Shown: positions 51,001-59,711, counted from the stretch's first letter. The stretch: DNA of 64,000 nucleotides from Nocardioides sp. (GCF_014360585.1 NZ_JACIXG010000006.1:55426-119425); one strand, 5' to 3'. Translations and numbers: made by a program. Notes: generated by a model not told the origin, from the sequence alone.

Positions 51001-51669
51001 TCAGGCGAAGGCCTTCTCGGCCAGCGAGGTGAAGAAGCCGAGGCCGTCGGTGCCGGAGCCGGTGAGGGTCTCCACGGCGTGCTCGGGGTGGGGCATCAGG
51101 CCGACTACGTTGCCGGCCTCGTTGGTGATGCCGGCGATGTCGTTGACCGAGCCGTTGGGGTTGACGTCGAGGTAGCGCGCGACGACGCGGCCCTCGTCCT
51201 CGAGCCGCTTGATGGTATCGGCGTCGGCGACGTACTGACCCTCGCCGTTCTTCAGCGGCACCACGATCTCCTGGTTCTGCGTGAACGCAGAGGTCCAGGC
51301 GGTCGAGGTGTTCTCGATGCGCAGCTTCTGGTCACGGCAGATGAACTTGAGGTGGTCGTTGCGCAGCAGGCCGCCGGGGAGCAGGTGGGACTCGACGAGC
51401 ATCTGGAAGCCGTTGCAGATGCCGAGCACCGGCAGACCCTTCTGCGCACCCTCGATGACCTCGGTCATGATCGGCGCGAAGCGGGAGATGGCGCCGCAGC
51501 GCAGGTAGTCACCGTAGGAGAAGCCGCCCGGCAGGATCACCGCGTCGACGCCCTGCAGGTCGTGGTCGCCGTGCCAGAGCGCGACGGCCTCGTTGCCGCC
51601 GACACGGACCGCGCGCTGCGCGTCGACGTCGTCGAGCGTGCCCGGGAAGGTGATGACGCCGATCTTCAC
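51001..51669 (-). CDS. purQ: Phosphoribosylformylglycinamidine synthase, glutaminase subunit
   Basis: PurQ (222 aa) hydrolyses glutamine to feed ammonia to PurL. It is a class I glutamine amidotransferase with the nucleophile Cys in [10 protein letters not shown] (about residue 85), the oxyanion segment [18 protein letters not shown], and the C-terminal HPEHAVE carrying the catalytic His and Glu. Its start overlaps the purS stop by 4 nt. Confidence 0.95.
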   Translation of the reverse strand: MKIGVITFPGTLDDVDAQRAVRVGGNEAVALWHGDHDLQGVDAVILPGGFSYGDYLRCGAISRFAPIMTEVIEGAQKGLPVLGICNGFQMLVESHLLPGGLLRNDHLKFICRDQKLRIENTSTAWTSAFTQNQEIVVPLKNGEGQYVADADTIKRLEDEGRVVARYLDVNPNGSVNDIAGITNEAGNVVGLMPHPEHAVETLTGSGTDGLGFFTSLAEKAFA

Positions 51670-51917
51670 TTGGCCGGCTCTTCCACGCGGACGACGAAGT
51701 TCTCGATCACCGTGTTGGCGAGGAAGGTCTCGGCGAGCTTCTCGATCTGGGCGAGCGCGTCGTCGGTGATCTCAGGGATCTCCAGCTCGAACCGCTTGCC
51801 CTGACGGACCTCGGTGACCCCGGTGAACCCGAGCCGCGGCAGGGCGCCGAGAACGGCCTTCCCCTGCGGGTCGAGAATCTCGGGCTTGGGCATGACGTCG
51901 ACGACAACGCGAGGCAT
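51666..51917 (-). CDS. purS: Phosphoribosylformylglycinamidine synthase subunit PurS
   Basis: PurS (83 aa) is the small linker between PurQ and PurL in the multi-subunit FGAM synthase. It shows the family pattern [33 protein letters not shown] and [17 protein letters not shown] 51917 has TACACT exactly 6 nt upstream and no ribosome site, so the purS-purQ transcript is probably leaderless. Confidence 0.95.
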   Translation of the reverse strand: MPRVVVDVMPKPEILDPQGKAVLGALPRLGFTGVTEVRQGKRFELEIPEITDDALAQIEKLAETFLANTVIENFVVRVEEPAK

Positions 51918-51923
51918 GGCTGC

Positions 51924-51929
51924 AGTGTA
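51924..51929 (-). promoter_or_regulatory. -10 element for purS-purQ
   Basis: TACACT on the minus strand lies 6 nt before ATG 51917. The same hexamer precedes purF. Confidence 0.5.
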
Positions 51930-51995
51930 TGTGGCAGCATGCCGCTCACCTAAACCGATCGCTATCGGCAGCTCCGGGATCTACTGTCGGTCCTC

Positions 51996-53228
51996 GTGCG
52001 CCATCTCCTGATCGACATCGCACCGCTGCGTACGTCTCGGACTTTCCGCCGGTTCTTCATCGGGCGGGCGGTGTCCGGCCTCGGCGGGCAGATCGCGATC
52101 GTCGCGGTGATGTATCAGGTCTGGGAGACGACCCACAGCCCCTTCTGGTCCGGCAGCGTCGCGCTCGCCCAGCTCGTGCCGATGCTGGTCGTCGGCCTCT
52201 GGGGCGGTGCGGTGGCGGACCGGGCGGACCGGCGCTCGATCCTGATCGTCACCACCATCGTCCAGATCGTGCTGGCGCTGCTGCTGACGGCCCAGGCGCT
52301 GTGGCTGGGCACCTCATCGTCCTCGCTCGCCCCTGTCCTCGTGCTGGTCGCGCTCATGGCCGCCGCCCGCTCGGTCGCCGCCCCCGCAGGCATGGGCGTG
52401 ATCCCGCGACTGCTCCCCACCGACCAGGTGGCCGCCGGGCTCGCCCTCAACCGGCTGAGCTTCCAGGGGTCGATGCTCGTGGGCCCAGCGCTGGGTGGGC
52501 TGATCATCGGCTATGCGGGCCTGGAGGTCGCGTACGCCGTCGACTCGCTCTCCTTCGTCGCCGGTCTCCTCGGCGTCGTCGGACTCCCCCGCCTCGCCCC
52601 CGTGACCAGGACGAACGGCGGCGGAGTCCTCGAGGGACTGCGCTTCGCAGCCACCCAGCCGGTCGTCCGCGGCGTGCTCCTCGTCGATCTGGCAGCCACT
52701 GTCCTGGCGATGCCGGTGAGCCTGTTCCCGCTGATCAACGAGGAGCGGTTCGGCGGCGACCCACGTACGCTCGGGCTGTTCCTGACCGCGATCGCGGTCG
52801 GCGGTGTCGCGGCCTCGCTCATGTCCGGCTCCTTCACGAGGCGCAGCCGGCCCGGCCTGATCACGATCGGCGCCGCGGCCGTGTGGGGCGCCAGTCTCGG
52901 CGCCGTCGGACTGGCCACCTCGGCCTGGCTGTGTCTGGTCCTGCTCGCGATCGCCGGTGCCGCGGACTCGGTCAGCGTGGTCACCCGCGGGACCCTGATC
53001 CAGATCGCCGTGCCCGACGACCTGCGCGGCCGCACCGCCGCGGTCGAGATGATCGTCGGTGCCGGCGGCCCGGAGGTCGGCAACCTTCGCGGCGGCGGTG
53101 TCGCCGAGCTGACCTCGGGCTCGTTCGCCCTGGTCAGCGGTGGCATCGCCTGCCTCCTCGCACTGGCCGCCGTAGGCGCCACCTCGCGCCAGATGCTCAC
53201 GTTTCGTACGGATCGGGACGCCGTTTAG
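51996..53228 (+). CDS. MFS transporter, enterobactin-exporter (EntS)-like group
   Basis: This 410-aa, 12-helix transporter starts LRTSRTFRRFFIGRAVSGLGGQ, typical of the MFS_3/EntS group, with motif A GAVADRADRRSILIV and the middle loop VLEGLRFAATQPVVRGVLL. It may export a siderophore-like or other small molecule; no biosynthetic genes are nearby. The GTG start at 51996 has a TACTGT sequence 8 nt upstream. A hairpin downstream (53322-53360) may end it as well as the convergent gene. Confidence 0.85.
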   Translation: MRHLLIDIAPLRTSRTFRRFFIGRAVSGLGGQIAIVAVMYQVWETTHSPFWSGSVALAQLVPMLVVGLWGGAVADRADRRSILIVTTIVQIVLALLLTAQALWLGTSSSSLAPVLVLVALMAAARSVAAPAGMGVIPRLLPTDQVAAGLALNRLSFQGSMLVGPALGGLIIGYAGLEVAYAVDSLSFVAGLLGVVGLPRLAPVTRTNGGGVLEGLRFAATQPVVRGVLLVDLAATVLAMPVSLFPLINEERFGGDPRTLGLFLTAIAVGGVAASLMSGSFTRRSRPGLITIGAAAVWGASLGAVGLATSAWLCLVLLAIAGAADSVSVVTRGTLIQIAVPDDLRGRTAAVEMIVGAGGPEVGNLRGGGVAELTSGSFALVSGGIACLLALAAVGATSRQMLTFRTDRDAV

Positions 53229-53321
53229 CTCGACCTTGCCCCAGGGCGGCGGCCTCACGATCGTGGCAGTCATCGCAGTGCTCCGCGCGGCGCCAGACCT
53301 GTGGCACTACGTGGCCACAAG

Positions 53322-53360
53322 CTCGAAGATCGCAGCCACCAGATGACTGCGATCTTCGAG
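53322..53360 (-). repeat. Hairpin repeat copy 1 bracketing the second AbiEi/DUF559-like gene
   Basis: 14-bp arms CTCGAAGATCGCAG and CTGCGATCTTCGAG enclose an 11-nt loop. It starts directly after the stop codon of the minus-strand gene. The 39-nt sequence recurs at 54373-54411 with one loop difference. Confidence 0.9.
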
Positions 53361-54287
53361 TTAGTCAGGGTCCGGTGAGCAGTCCGAGCACGGCGTCACC
53401 TCGCCCGGCCAACCGCCGCGACCGAGCAGCTCACCGATGCGGGTGGCAGTCCGGCACGGGGCGCCGAGAACCTGCCCGTAGGTGAGCCGGACCGTGCGCA
53501 GGTTGCGAGCGACCGCAGCGTCGAGGTCACGTGCGTGGTCGGCGTCCCAGGCGGCCGCGCTGCGGTGAAAGGCGCGGCCGTCGAGCTCGACGACCAAGCC
53601 GTACGCCGCATAGATGACATCACGCTCGACCGAGACTCCCGCGATCGAGTCGGCGGCCTGCCGCTCCCCCGGCGGCAGGCCATGGGCGCGCTCGACACGT
53701 CTCAGATATTCACGCTCGAGCACAGAGCACGCGCCTGCCTTCAGGTCCTCGAGCAACCCGACCATCAGCTGCCGATCAGGCATCCGCCTGCGATGGCCCA
53801 GGGCTTCGATGAGCGACGCGGGCCTGATCACCTTCCTCTGGACCAGATCGGCGAGCGTGGCGAACGCCTCCGGGACACCGCCGGCGTCGACAGCAGTGTC
53901 GATGGCCGCCTCCGCGAGGAGCTGCCTGGGCGGGAAGGCGGCCCAGTCGACGTACCCGTCGAAACGAGCGCGTCGCCGGACGATCACGCCGTCGGGTGCG
54001 CGCACGGTGCGACTCATCGGGACCATCACCTCGATCGGCCCCCGCTCCGGGGGCTTCGGCAGGGCAGAGCGCCCGGTCAGCGCGGCGGGCCAGCACGCCA
54101 GCACCGCCGCCCAGGCGCGCTGACCCCAGGTCGGGTTGCCGGTGTGATTGACGTAGACCCCTGGGTGGATCACCGCGAGCTCACGGTTTCGTACGAGGCG
54201 ACGGATGTCGTGGTCCTCGGCGTGCAGCTCGCGCAGCTGTCTCCTGGAGATGACTCCGCCCTGGATCTCGTCGCGCAACCGTTCCAT
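53361..54287 (-). CDS. AbiEi-N/DUF559 protein (possible PD-(D/E)XK nuclease)
   Basis: This 308-aa protein has an N-terminal winged helix of the AbiEi type (VISRRQLRELHAEDHDIRRL, then AVIHPGVYVNHTG) and a C-terminal DUF559 domain (YGLVVELDGRAFH, DHARDLDAAVARNLRTVRL). The E-x-D-G pair is shared with gene 31195-32247. There is no adjacent toxin gene. ATG 54287 is chosen because upstream codons fall in the hairpin and lack a ribosome site; the frame extends to 54371. Like the other copy, it is bracketed by direct repeats of a hairpin. The likely activity is DNA cleavage, unproven. Confidence 0.72.
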   Translation of the reverse strand: MERLRDEIQGGVISRRQLRELHAEDHDIRRLVRNRELAVIHPGVYVNHTGNPTWGQRAWAAVLACWPAALTGRSALPKPPERGPIEVMVPMSRTVRAPDGVIVRRRARFDGYVDWAAFPPRQLLAEAAIDTAVDAGGVPEAFATLADLVQRKVIRPASLIEALGHRRRMPDRQLMVGLLEDLKAGACSVLEREYLRRVERAHGLPPGERQAADSIAGVSVERDVIYAAYGLVVELDGRAFHRSAAAWDADHARDLDAAVARNLRTVRLTYGQVLGAPCRTATRIGELLGRGGWPGEVTPCSDCSPDPD

Positions 54288-54372
54288 CCCGTCATGGTCG
54301 AACGGCTGCTTAGAGTCCCCGGAGTCCCTCATATGGCATTCATATCCCGAGGAACAGCTCCCCACGCACAAA

Positions 54373-54411
54373 CTCGAAGATCGCAGCCACCAGGTGACTG
54401 CGATCTTCGAG
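54373..54411 (-). repeat. Hairpin repeat copy 2 bracketing the second AbiEi/DUF559-like gene
   Basis: This copy has the same 14-bp arms as 53322-53360 and a loop differing by one base. It lies 29 bp after the acyl-CoA ligase stop and probably terminates that gene. Confidence 0.9.
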
Positions 54412-54440
54412 CTACGGCTGCTGCCGGCGTACGAGATGTC

Positions 54441-56003
54441 CTACTTGAGCTCGCGCTTGAGGATCTTGCCGGTGGCGGTCATCGGCAGGGCGTCGACGAT
54501 CTCGACGATGCGCGGGTACTTGTAGCTCGCCATCTGCTCCTTGGCCCAGGCGATGATCTCCTCGGGGGTCGCGGAGGCGCCAGGCTTGAGCACGAGGACG
54601 GCCTTGATCTCCTCGCCGTGGGAGTCGTGCGGGACGCCGATCACGGCCGCGAGCGAGATCGCCGGGTGGGTCAGCAGGACCTCTTCGATCTCGCGCGGGT
54701 AGACGTTGAAGCCGCCGCGGATGATGAGCTCCTTGGCGCGGTCGACGATGTAGTACCACCCGTCCTCGTCACGCTTGGCGAGGTCGCCGGAGCGGAACCA
54801 GCCGTCCTCGGTGAGCACCTCGGCGGTGGCCTCGGGGCGGTTGTAATAGCCCTTGAAGATGGCGTGGCCCTTGATCGCGATCTCACCGATGGTGTCGGGG
54901 GTCCACTCGACCTCGTCCCAGGACGCGGGGTCGATGAGCTTCATCTCGACGCCGGGGATCGGGACACCGATCGAGCCCGGACGCACCGGCTGGCCGAAGA
55001 CCGAGAACGACGCCACCGGCGAGGTCTCGGAGAGGCCGTAGCCCTCGAGGATGGAGACTCCGAAGCGCTTCTCGAACTCCTTGTGGATCTCGACCGGGAG
55101 AGCGGAGCCACCGGCGACGGCGAGGCGGAGGTTCTTGGCGAGCGTGGCGACGTCGGTGTCCTCGGAGAGAGCGCCGAGGAGGCCCCAGTACATCGTCGGG
55201 ACGCCGGCGAAGAAGGTCACGCTCTCCTTGAGCATCGTCGCCAGCGCGGCCGCGGCGTCGAAGCGCGGCAGCAGCACGACGGTGCCACCGAAGGCGAAGG
55301 CGCCGTTCTGCACGACGGACTGGCCGAACGCGTGGAAGAGCGGCAGCACGGCGAGGTAGGTGTCCGGGCGCTCGGCGTCGGCGCCGAAGAGGTCGGCCCC
55401 CGACATCGCGTTGTCGCGCATGTTGCGGTGGCGCAGCTCGGCGCCCTTGGGCTGCCCGGTGGTGCCCGAGGTGTAGAGGATGACCGCGGTGTCGTCCTCG
55501 TCGGTGGCCGCCGTGTCGAAGGTCGGCTGCTGGGCCGCGATCCCCTGGCCGAGCGTCGTGACGCCCTCGATCGGCGACGGGGCGGTCGGGTCGGCGGTGA
55601 TCAGGAAGAAGTCCTCGACCCCGGCCTCCTGCGCACCGGCGTGCGCCTCGGCGCCGATGGCCAGCTCAGGAGTGCCCTGGAACGCGAAGAGAGCCTTCGC
55701 GTCGGAGTCCTTGAGGTGGTAGGCCACCTCGCGGCCCTTGAGGAGCACGTTGAGCGGTACGACGGTGGCGCCGGCCTTGAGGATACCGAAGTAGATCATC
55801 GGGAAGTAGGGCAGGTTCGGGCTCATCAGGGCAACCCGGTCGCCTGCGCCGATGCCCTTGCTCGCCAGCAGGTTCGCGACCTGGTTCGCGGCGCCGTTGA
55901 TCTGGGCATAGCTCAGGCGGGTGTCGCCCAGGACGATCGCGGTGCGCTCGGGGTGGTTCGCCGCGGAGTCTTCCAGCAGCGAAGCAAGGTTGTACGTGGA
56001 CAC
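54441..56003 (-). CDS. Long-chain fatty acid CoA ligase-like (AMP-binding)
   Basis: This 520-aa enzyme should activate a fatty or related acid to an acyl-CoA through an acyl-adenylate. Motifs are complete: ILYTSGTTGQPKGAEL (ATP loop), GYGLSETSP, WFRSGDLAKRDEDGW with the adenine-binding Asp, and the C-terminal ATGKILKREL carrying the catalytic Lys. GTG 56003 has GGAGG upstream and starts the family sequence; the frame extends 11 codons further. Chain-length preference cannot be told. It is a single gene ending in hairpin 54373-54411. Confidence 0.9.
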   Translation of the reverse strand: MSTYNLASLLEDSAANHPERTAIVLGDTRLSYAQINGAANQVANLLASKGIGAGDRVALMSPNLPYFPMIYFGILKAGATVVPLNVLLKGREVAYHLKDSDAKALFAFQGTPELAIGAEAHAGAQEAGVEDFFLITADPTAPSPIEGVTTLGQGIAAQQPTFDTAATDEDDTAVILYTSGTTGQPKGAELRHRNMRDNAMSGADLFGADAERPDTYLAVLPLFHAFGQSVVQNGAFAFGGTVVLLPRFDAAAALATMLKESVTFFAGVPTMYWGLLGALSEDTDVATLAKNLRLAVAGGSALPVEIHKEFEKRFGVSILEGYGLSETSPVASFSVFGQPVRPGSIGVPIPGVEMKLIDPASWDEVEWTPDTIGEIAIKGHAIFKGYYNRPEATAEVLTEDGWFRSGDLAKRDEDGWYYIVDRAKELIIRGGFNVYPREIEEVLLTHPAISLAAVIGVPHDSHGEEIKAVLVLKPGASATPEEIIAWAKEQMASYKYPRIVEIVDALPMTATGKILKRELK

Positions 56004-56133
56004 TTGGCCTCCAGTGGTGTGCGTGCTACGCGTCACAACCTACCCGCGCGTAGCCCCTCAGGGAACAACGTCTCGGTTTTAGTGCGACACGCGTCCCTGA
56101 AACTTTGCCTGGGCGCCTCAGAACCCGGGCGCC

Positions 56134-57042
56134 TCAGAAGCGGTGGCCGGTGAGCTTCTCGTACGCCTCCACGTACTTCGCCCGCGTGCGGGCGACGATC
56201 TCCTCGGGCAGCTCCGGCGGCGGACCGCCGGCGGCGCGGTCCCAGCCGGCCTCGGGCGAGAGCAGCCAGCGACGGATGACGTCCTTGTCGAAGCTCGGGA
56301 TCGCGGAGCCGGGGTGCCACTGGCTCGCGTCCCAGTAGCGGGACGAGTCCGGCGTGAGCACCTCGTCGGCGAGCACGATGGTGCGGATGCCGAGGTCGTC
56401 CTGGCGTACGCCGAACTCGAACTTCGTGTCGGCCAGGATGAGGCCGCAGCCGCGGGCGATCTCGTCGGCGCGCTGATAGACCGCCAGGGTCAGTCGGCGC
56501 ACCGCGGCGGCGTCGTCCTCGCCGATCAGCTTCGAGACGTACTCGTAGGTGACGTTCTCGTCGTGGTCGCCGAGCTCGGCCTTGGTCGCCGGGGTGAAGA
56601 TCGGCGGGGTCAGCCGGGAGCCGTCGACCAGGCCGTCCGGCAGGCGGATGCCGCAGACCTCGCCGGTGGTCTCGTACTCGCGCAGGCCCGAACCGGTCAG
56701 GTAGCCACGCGCGACGCACTCGACGGGCAGCATGTGGAGCTTCTGGGCGACCACGGCGCGGCCGGCCACCGACTCCGGCACGTCGGTGGAGAGGACATGG
56801 GTCGGCACCAGGTCCTCGAACTGCTCGAACCACCACAGCGAGAGCTTGGTGAGGATCTCGCCCTTGTCCGGGATGACCGTGTCGAAGACGTGATCGAAGG
56901 CCGAGATGCGGTCGCTGGCGACCATCAGGAGCTGGCCCGCGTACGGACCCTCCTCGAGCTCGTAGAGGTCGCGCACCTTGCCGGAGTGAAGGTGCTTCGC
57001 GCCCGGGATCGCCGGCGCCGGCGGGATGTTGAGTTCAGCCAC
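56134..57042 (-). CDS. purC: Phosphoribosylaminoimidazole-succinocarboxamide synthase
   Basis: PurC joins aspartate to CAIR with ATP, forming SAICAR. The protein (302 aa) shows HSGKVRDLYELEEG, VASDRISAFDHVF, LPVECVARGYLTGSGLREY and the C-terminal region typical of the longer (yeast-like) PurC form. GTG 57042 has TAGGCT 6 nt upstream, suggesting a leaderless transcript. It is separated from purB and purSQ by unrelated genes. Confidence 0.95.
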   Translation of the reverse strand: MAELNIPPAPAIPGAKHLHSGKVRDLYELEEGPYAGQLLMVASDRISAFDHVFDTVIPDKGEILTKLSLWWFEQFEDLVPTHVLSTDVPESVAGRAVVAQKLHMLPVECVARGYLTGSGLREYETTGEVCGIRLPDGLVDGSRLTPPIFTPATKAELGDHDENVTYEYVSKLIGEDDAAAVRRLTLAVYQRADEIARGCGLILADTKFEFGVRQDDLGIRTIVLADEVLTPDSSRYWDASQWHPGSAIPSFDKDVIRRWLLSPEAGWDRAAGGPPPELPEEIVARTRAKYVEAYEKLTGHRF

Positions 57043-57048
57043 GGGATC

Positions 57049-57054
57049 AGCCTA
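57049..57054 (-). promoter_or_regulatory. -10 element for purC
   Basis: TAGGCT on the minus strand lies 6 nt before GTG 57042. Confidence 0.5.
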
Positions 57055-57095
57055 AGAGATGGGCGGGCTTCGCCCACTGTGGCATCGTTCGAGCC

Positions 57096-57692
57096 ATGGC
57101 CGAGACAGCTGAACAGATCTACGCCCGGGTCCAGGCCGCTGGGGAGCTGCCCGCACCGAGCGTGACCGAATGGGACGTCTTCCCGTGGGTCGTACGCGAC
57201 GGGGAGATCTCGCCCAAGCCGCTCGCTCCCCCGGCCCCCGAGGAGCCGCGCCGCGGTGAGGGCGGGGTGGACTGCAACCTGTGCGGCACCGAGCTGCCGG
57301 GCGTGATCTGGCAGGACGAGAGCTGGCGGGTCAAGCACCTGGAGCAGTCCGGGCTGCCGCTGGTGCTGATCCTCGAGCCGCTCGAGCACTACGACCTGCC
57401 CGATCTCGACGAGCACCAGGCGGCCGAGTTCGGGGTCCTCACCGTGCGGATCGCCCGGATCGTGGAGAGCCTGCCGAACATCGCCCGCTGTCACGCGATG
57501 CGCATCGGCGACGGCGCCGAGCACCTGCACATGTGGTTCCTGGCCCGCCCGAAGGACCTGCCCTCCGTACGCGGCAGCTTCTCCCCCGACTGGGACGACA
57601 TCCTGCCGCCCGGCCCCGAGGAGCTCTGGCGCGCCGACCTCGCCGAGGTCGCCCGCAAGCTCGCCACCCACGGCGGCGAGGCGCTGGCCTGA
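57096..57692 (+). CDS. HIT-like protein with a zinc knuckle
   Basis: This 198-aa soluble protein has a CNLCG pair (Cys60, Cys63) and a later HLHMW segment (His143, His145), the spacing expected of histidine-triad (HIT) nucleotide hydrolases. Only two of the three triad His are obvious, so it could be a galactose-1-phosphate-uridylyltransferase-like or degenerate HIT member. Substrate is unknown. It has no signal peptide. CATCGT lies 7 nt before ATG 57096, compatible with a leaderless start divergent from purC. Confidence 0.6.
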   Translation: MAETAEQIYARVQAAGELPAPSVTEWDVFPWVVRDGEISPKPLAPPAPEEPRRGEGGVDCNLCGTELPGVIWQDESWRVKHLEQSGLPLVLILEPLEHYDLPDLDEHQAAEFGVLTVRIARIVESLPNIARCHAMRIGDGAEHLHMWFLARPKDLPSVRGSFSPDWDDILPPGPEELWRADLAEVARKLATHGGEALA

Positions 57693-57695
57693 GCG

Positions 57696-58274
57696 TCAGC
57701 CGCGCCGCCAGGGCGCCGGGCGGCCGTGCAGGAACCACTCCATGTTGCGGGTGATCCACGGCAGCCCGAAGTAGGTCATGAACGGCACCGTCACGACCAT
57801 CACGGAGAGCACCTTCAGCGGCAGCGACCAGTCGGTGGTGAGCGGCCCGATCAGCCAGTTGGCGAGCAGGCTGACCGGATAGAACATCAGGAAGATCGTG
57901 ATCGTCTGCTTCCACCGCGCCGGCGCGGTCGCGACCCCGGAGACCTGCTCGACGTCGTAGGTGCTCGGCGGGTCGAACCACCCCTCGATGCCGGTACGCC
58001 GCTCGATCGTGGTCTCCTCGACGAACGGCTCGCCCGCACCCAGCCACCAGGCGCGCTGACGGCTGGTGTCCCAGCTGCCCAGGGTCTCGTGGGAGTCGAA
58101 GCGGTAGAGCAGGTGCCACTGGTCGGACGCCGGCGACGGCCGCACCCAGCCCGCGCCGAGGAAGCCGGGGAACTCGCTGGCCAGCCGGATGCCGGCCTGC
58201 ATCCAGGCGACCATCTCGTCGCGACGCTCCACAGCGACTCGTCGGGCGATGGTCACGGTTACCGGATCGGACAT
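57696..58274 (-). CDS. Antibiotic-biosynthesis-monooxygenase-domain membrane protein
   Basis: This 192-aa protein has an N-terminal ABM-like ferredoxin fold (TVTIARRVAVERRDEMVAWM, FPGFLGAGWVRPSP, WHLLYRFDSHETLGSW) and two C-terminal membrane helices (TIFLMFYPVSLLANWLIG, VLSVMVVTVPFMTYFGLPW). This fusion occurs in proteins annotated as ABM-domain membrane proteins of unknown role. ATG 58274 has GACGAT 6 nt upstream; the frame extends to 58550 but that part looks non-coding. Confidence 0.78.
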   Translation of the reverse strand: MSDPVTVTIARRVAVERRDEMVAWMQAGIRLASEFPGFLGAGWVRPSPASDQWHLLYRFDSHETLGSWDTSRQRAWWLGAGEPFVEETTIERRTGIEGWFDPPSTYDVEQVSGVATAPARWKQTITIFLMFYPVSLLANWLIGPLTTDWSLPLKVLSVMVVTVPFMTYFGLPWITRNMEWFLHGRPAPWRRG

Positions 58275-58372
58275 GCCGTCATCGTCGCAGGCAGATCCGC
58301 CACTTTCCGATCCGTCGCGTGGGTTTGCGGCCCTTCTGTGGCGAAGATCAAACCGATCCGGCGGCTGAGGGG

Positions 58373-59269
58373 TCAGACGGCGACGTCGGAGACCCCGGGG
58401 ATGCTGACGCCGCCGCGGCGTACCAGGGCCTGCTCGCCCCGCTGGACGACCTTGTAGAAGCGCTCGCTCCGCCCCCGCAGCAGCGGTGTCGGCCCGAGGA
58501 GCGAGAGCCGGCCGTGAGCCAGGCGGCTGGCGGTGCGTACGGCACGCCATCTAGTCTCCTGGGCGGGCGACCACGGGATGCCGTAGCGCTCCCGGACGAG
58601 CGGCGGGAGGCTCCCCTGGACGACGGTCCGGAGCGTCTCGGAGGTCAGCGACCCACCCGGGAGGTGGTAGCCGGCGGTGCCGGCGATGTGGCGCCCGACC
58701 AGGCGGGCCTCCTCGACCAGGTGCGGCTCGTCCGACGCGAGCCAGGAGTCGAAACGACGGCGGAAGTCGGGATAGGACGCCGGCGCGGCCGAGGCGGGCA
58801 TGCCGAAGAGGCCGGCCCAGGTCACGAAGTCGTCGAAGAGCTCCTCACGCTCGGCCGGACGGAGCGGGCGGACCAGGGCGTCGTACATGAACTCTGTCGA
58901 GTCCAGCGCGAACGCCGCCGTCCACCACATCAGCCCGGGGTCTGCTGCGGAGTAGGGCGAACCCGCGGGATGGGTGGGGCCGCCGTCGACCGCCATCGCT
59001 CCTTCGACGGGTATGTGCCGCTTCGCCGTGAACGCGAGCGCCCGGTCGGCCTCCTCCTTGCTGCCGAGGAAGACCGTCTCCATCAGCCGAGCGGTCAGCG
59101 CGAGCCGGGTGTAGGGCGTCGTCCGGTGGGCCGTGTGCTGGGCGGTGCCGACGAAGAGTCGCGGGTGCAGCCCACCGAGCATCAGCGCCCGCTGACCCCA
59201 GGTCAGTCCGACGGCCCGCTGGCGCATCGCACGGACCACCATCGAGTCTGCGGCGAAGTACCCAGGCAT
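58373..59269 (-). CDS. MpaB-like oxygenase (DUF2236)
   Basis: This 298-aa protein resembles the DUF2236/MpaB group of heme-type oxygenases related to latex-clearing proteins. Features include MLGGLHPRLFVGTAQHTAHR, LMETVFLGSKEEADRAL, and a central ALDSTEFMYDALVRPL helix with His and Arg positions suited to heme binding. Reaction and substrate are unknown. ATG 59269 has CAGACT 6 nt upstream. Confidence 0.75.
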   Translation of the reverse strand: MPGYFAADSMVVRAMRQRAVGLTWGQRALMLGGLHPRLFVGTAQHTAHRTTPYTRLALTARLMETVFLGSKEEADRALAFTAKRHIPVEGAMAVDGGPTHPAGSPYSAADPGLMWWTAAFALDSTEFMYDALVRPLRPAEREELFDDFVTWAGLFGMPASAAPASYPDFRRRFDSWLASDEPHLVEEARLVGRHIAGTAGYHLPGGSLTSETLRTVVQGSLPPLVRERYGIPWSPAQETRWRAVRTASRLAHGRLSLLGPTPLLRGRSERFYKVVQRGEQALVRRGGVSIPGVSDVAV

Positions 59270-59309
59270 ACCGACAGTCTGCCACCGTCCGGGTCCGACG
59301 ACCGGTGGT

Positions 59310-59711
59310 TCAGGCGGGCTCGAGCGCCGGAACGACGTACTCCCTGGTCAACGGCGCGAACTCCGCACCCTCGGTGATCTCGGCCAGGCTCGCCCATCGC
59401 AGCTCCGCGATCTCGGAGGCGGCGTCCGGCGTCACCTCGCCGGCCCAGGTGAAGACGGTCGAGCGCACCAGATGGCCCGGCTCGTTGGCGGCGTCCGCCT
59501 CGAACTCACCGAGCAGCGTGAGGTCCTGGACCCCGAGCCGTACGCCGAGCTCCTCCGCCACCTCGCGGACGGCCGCCTCCGCGGCCGACTCCCCCGGCTC
59601 CAGCTTCCCGCCGGGGAGCATGAACTTCGTGGTGCCGCTCTTGCGGACGGTCAGCATCCGCCCGTCACGGTCACGGAAGACGACCGCCGCGACGGTGATG
59701 ACGGGGTTCAG
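59310..59711 (-). CDS. NUDIX hydrolase with a probable CTG start
   Basis: This ~133-aa pyrophosphohydrolase has a complete NUDIX box: GKLEPGESAAEAAVREVAEEL, matching GX5EX7REVXEE (quoted in parts). The catalytic Glu lie in REVAEELG. The first beta strand, VITVAAVVFRDRDG, is required by the fold, but no ATG, GTG or TTG precedes it in frame before the purB coding sequence. CTG at 59711 overlaps the purB stop (CTGA), the same layout as an ATGA coupling. An ATG at about residue 16 would remove the first strand. Confidence 0.75.
   Translation of the reverse strand: MNPVITVAAVVFRDRDGRMLTVRKSGTTKFMLPGGKLEPGESAAEAAVREVAEELGVRLGVQDLTLLGEFEADAANEPGHLVRSTVFTWAGEVTPDAASEIAELRWASLAEITEGAEFAPLTREYVVPALEPA

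Noticed and set aside
53535..56153. 872-aa open frame on the plus strand
   Set aside because: It runs antisense through the AbiEi/DUF559 and acyl-CoA ligase genes with low-complexity Asp/Arg/Gly/Leu composition and no motif.
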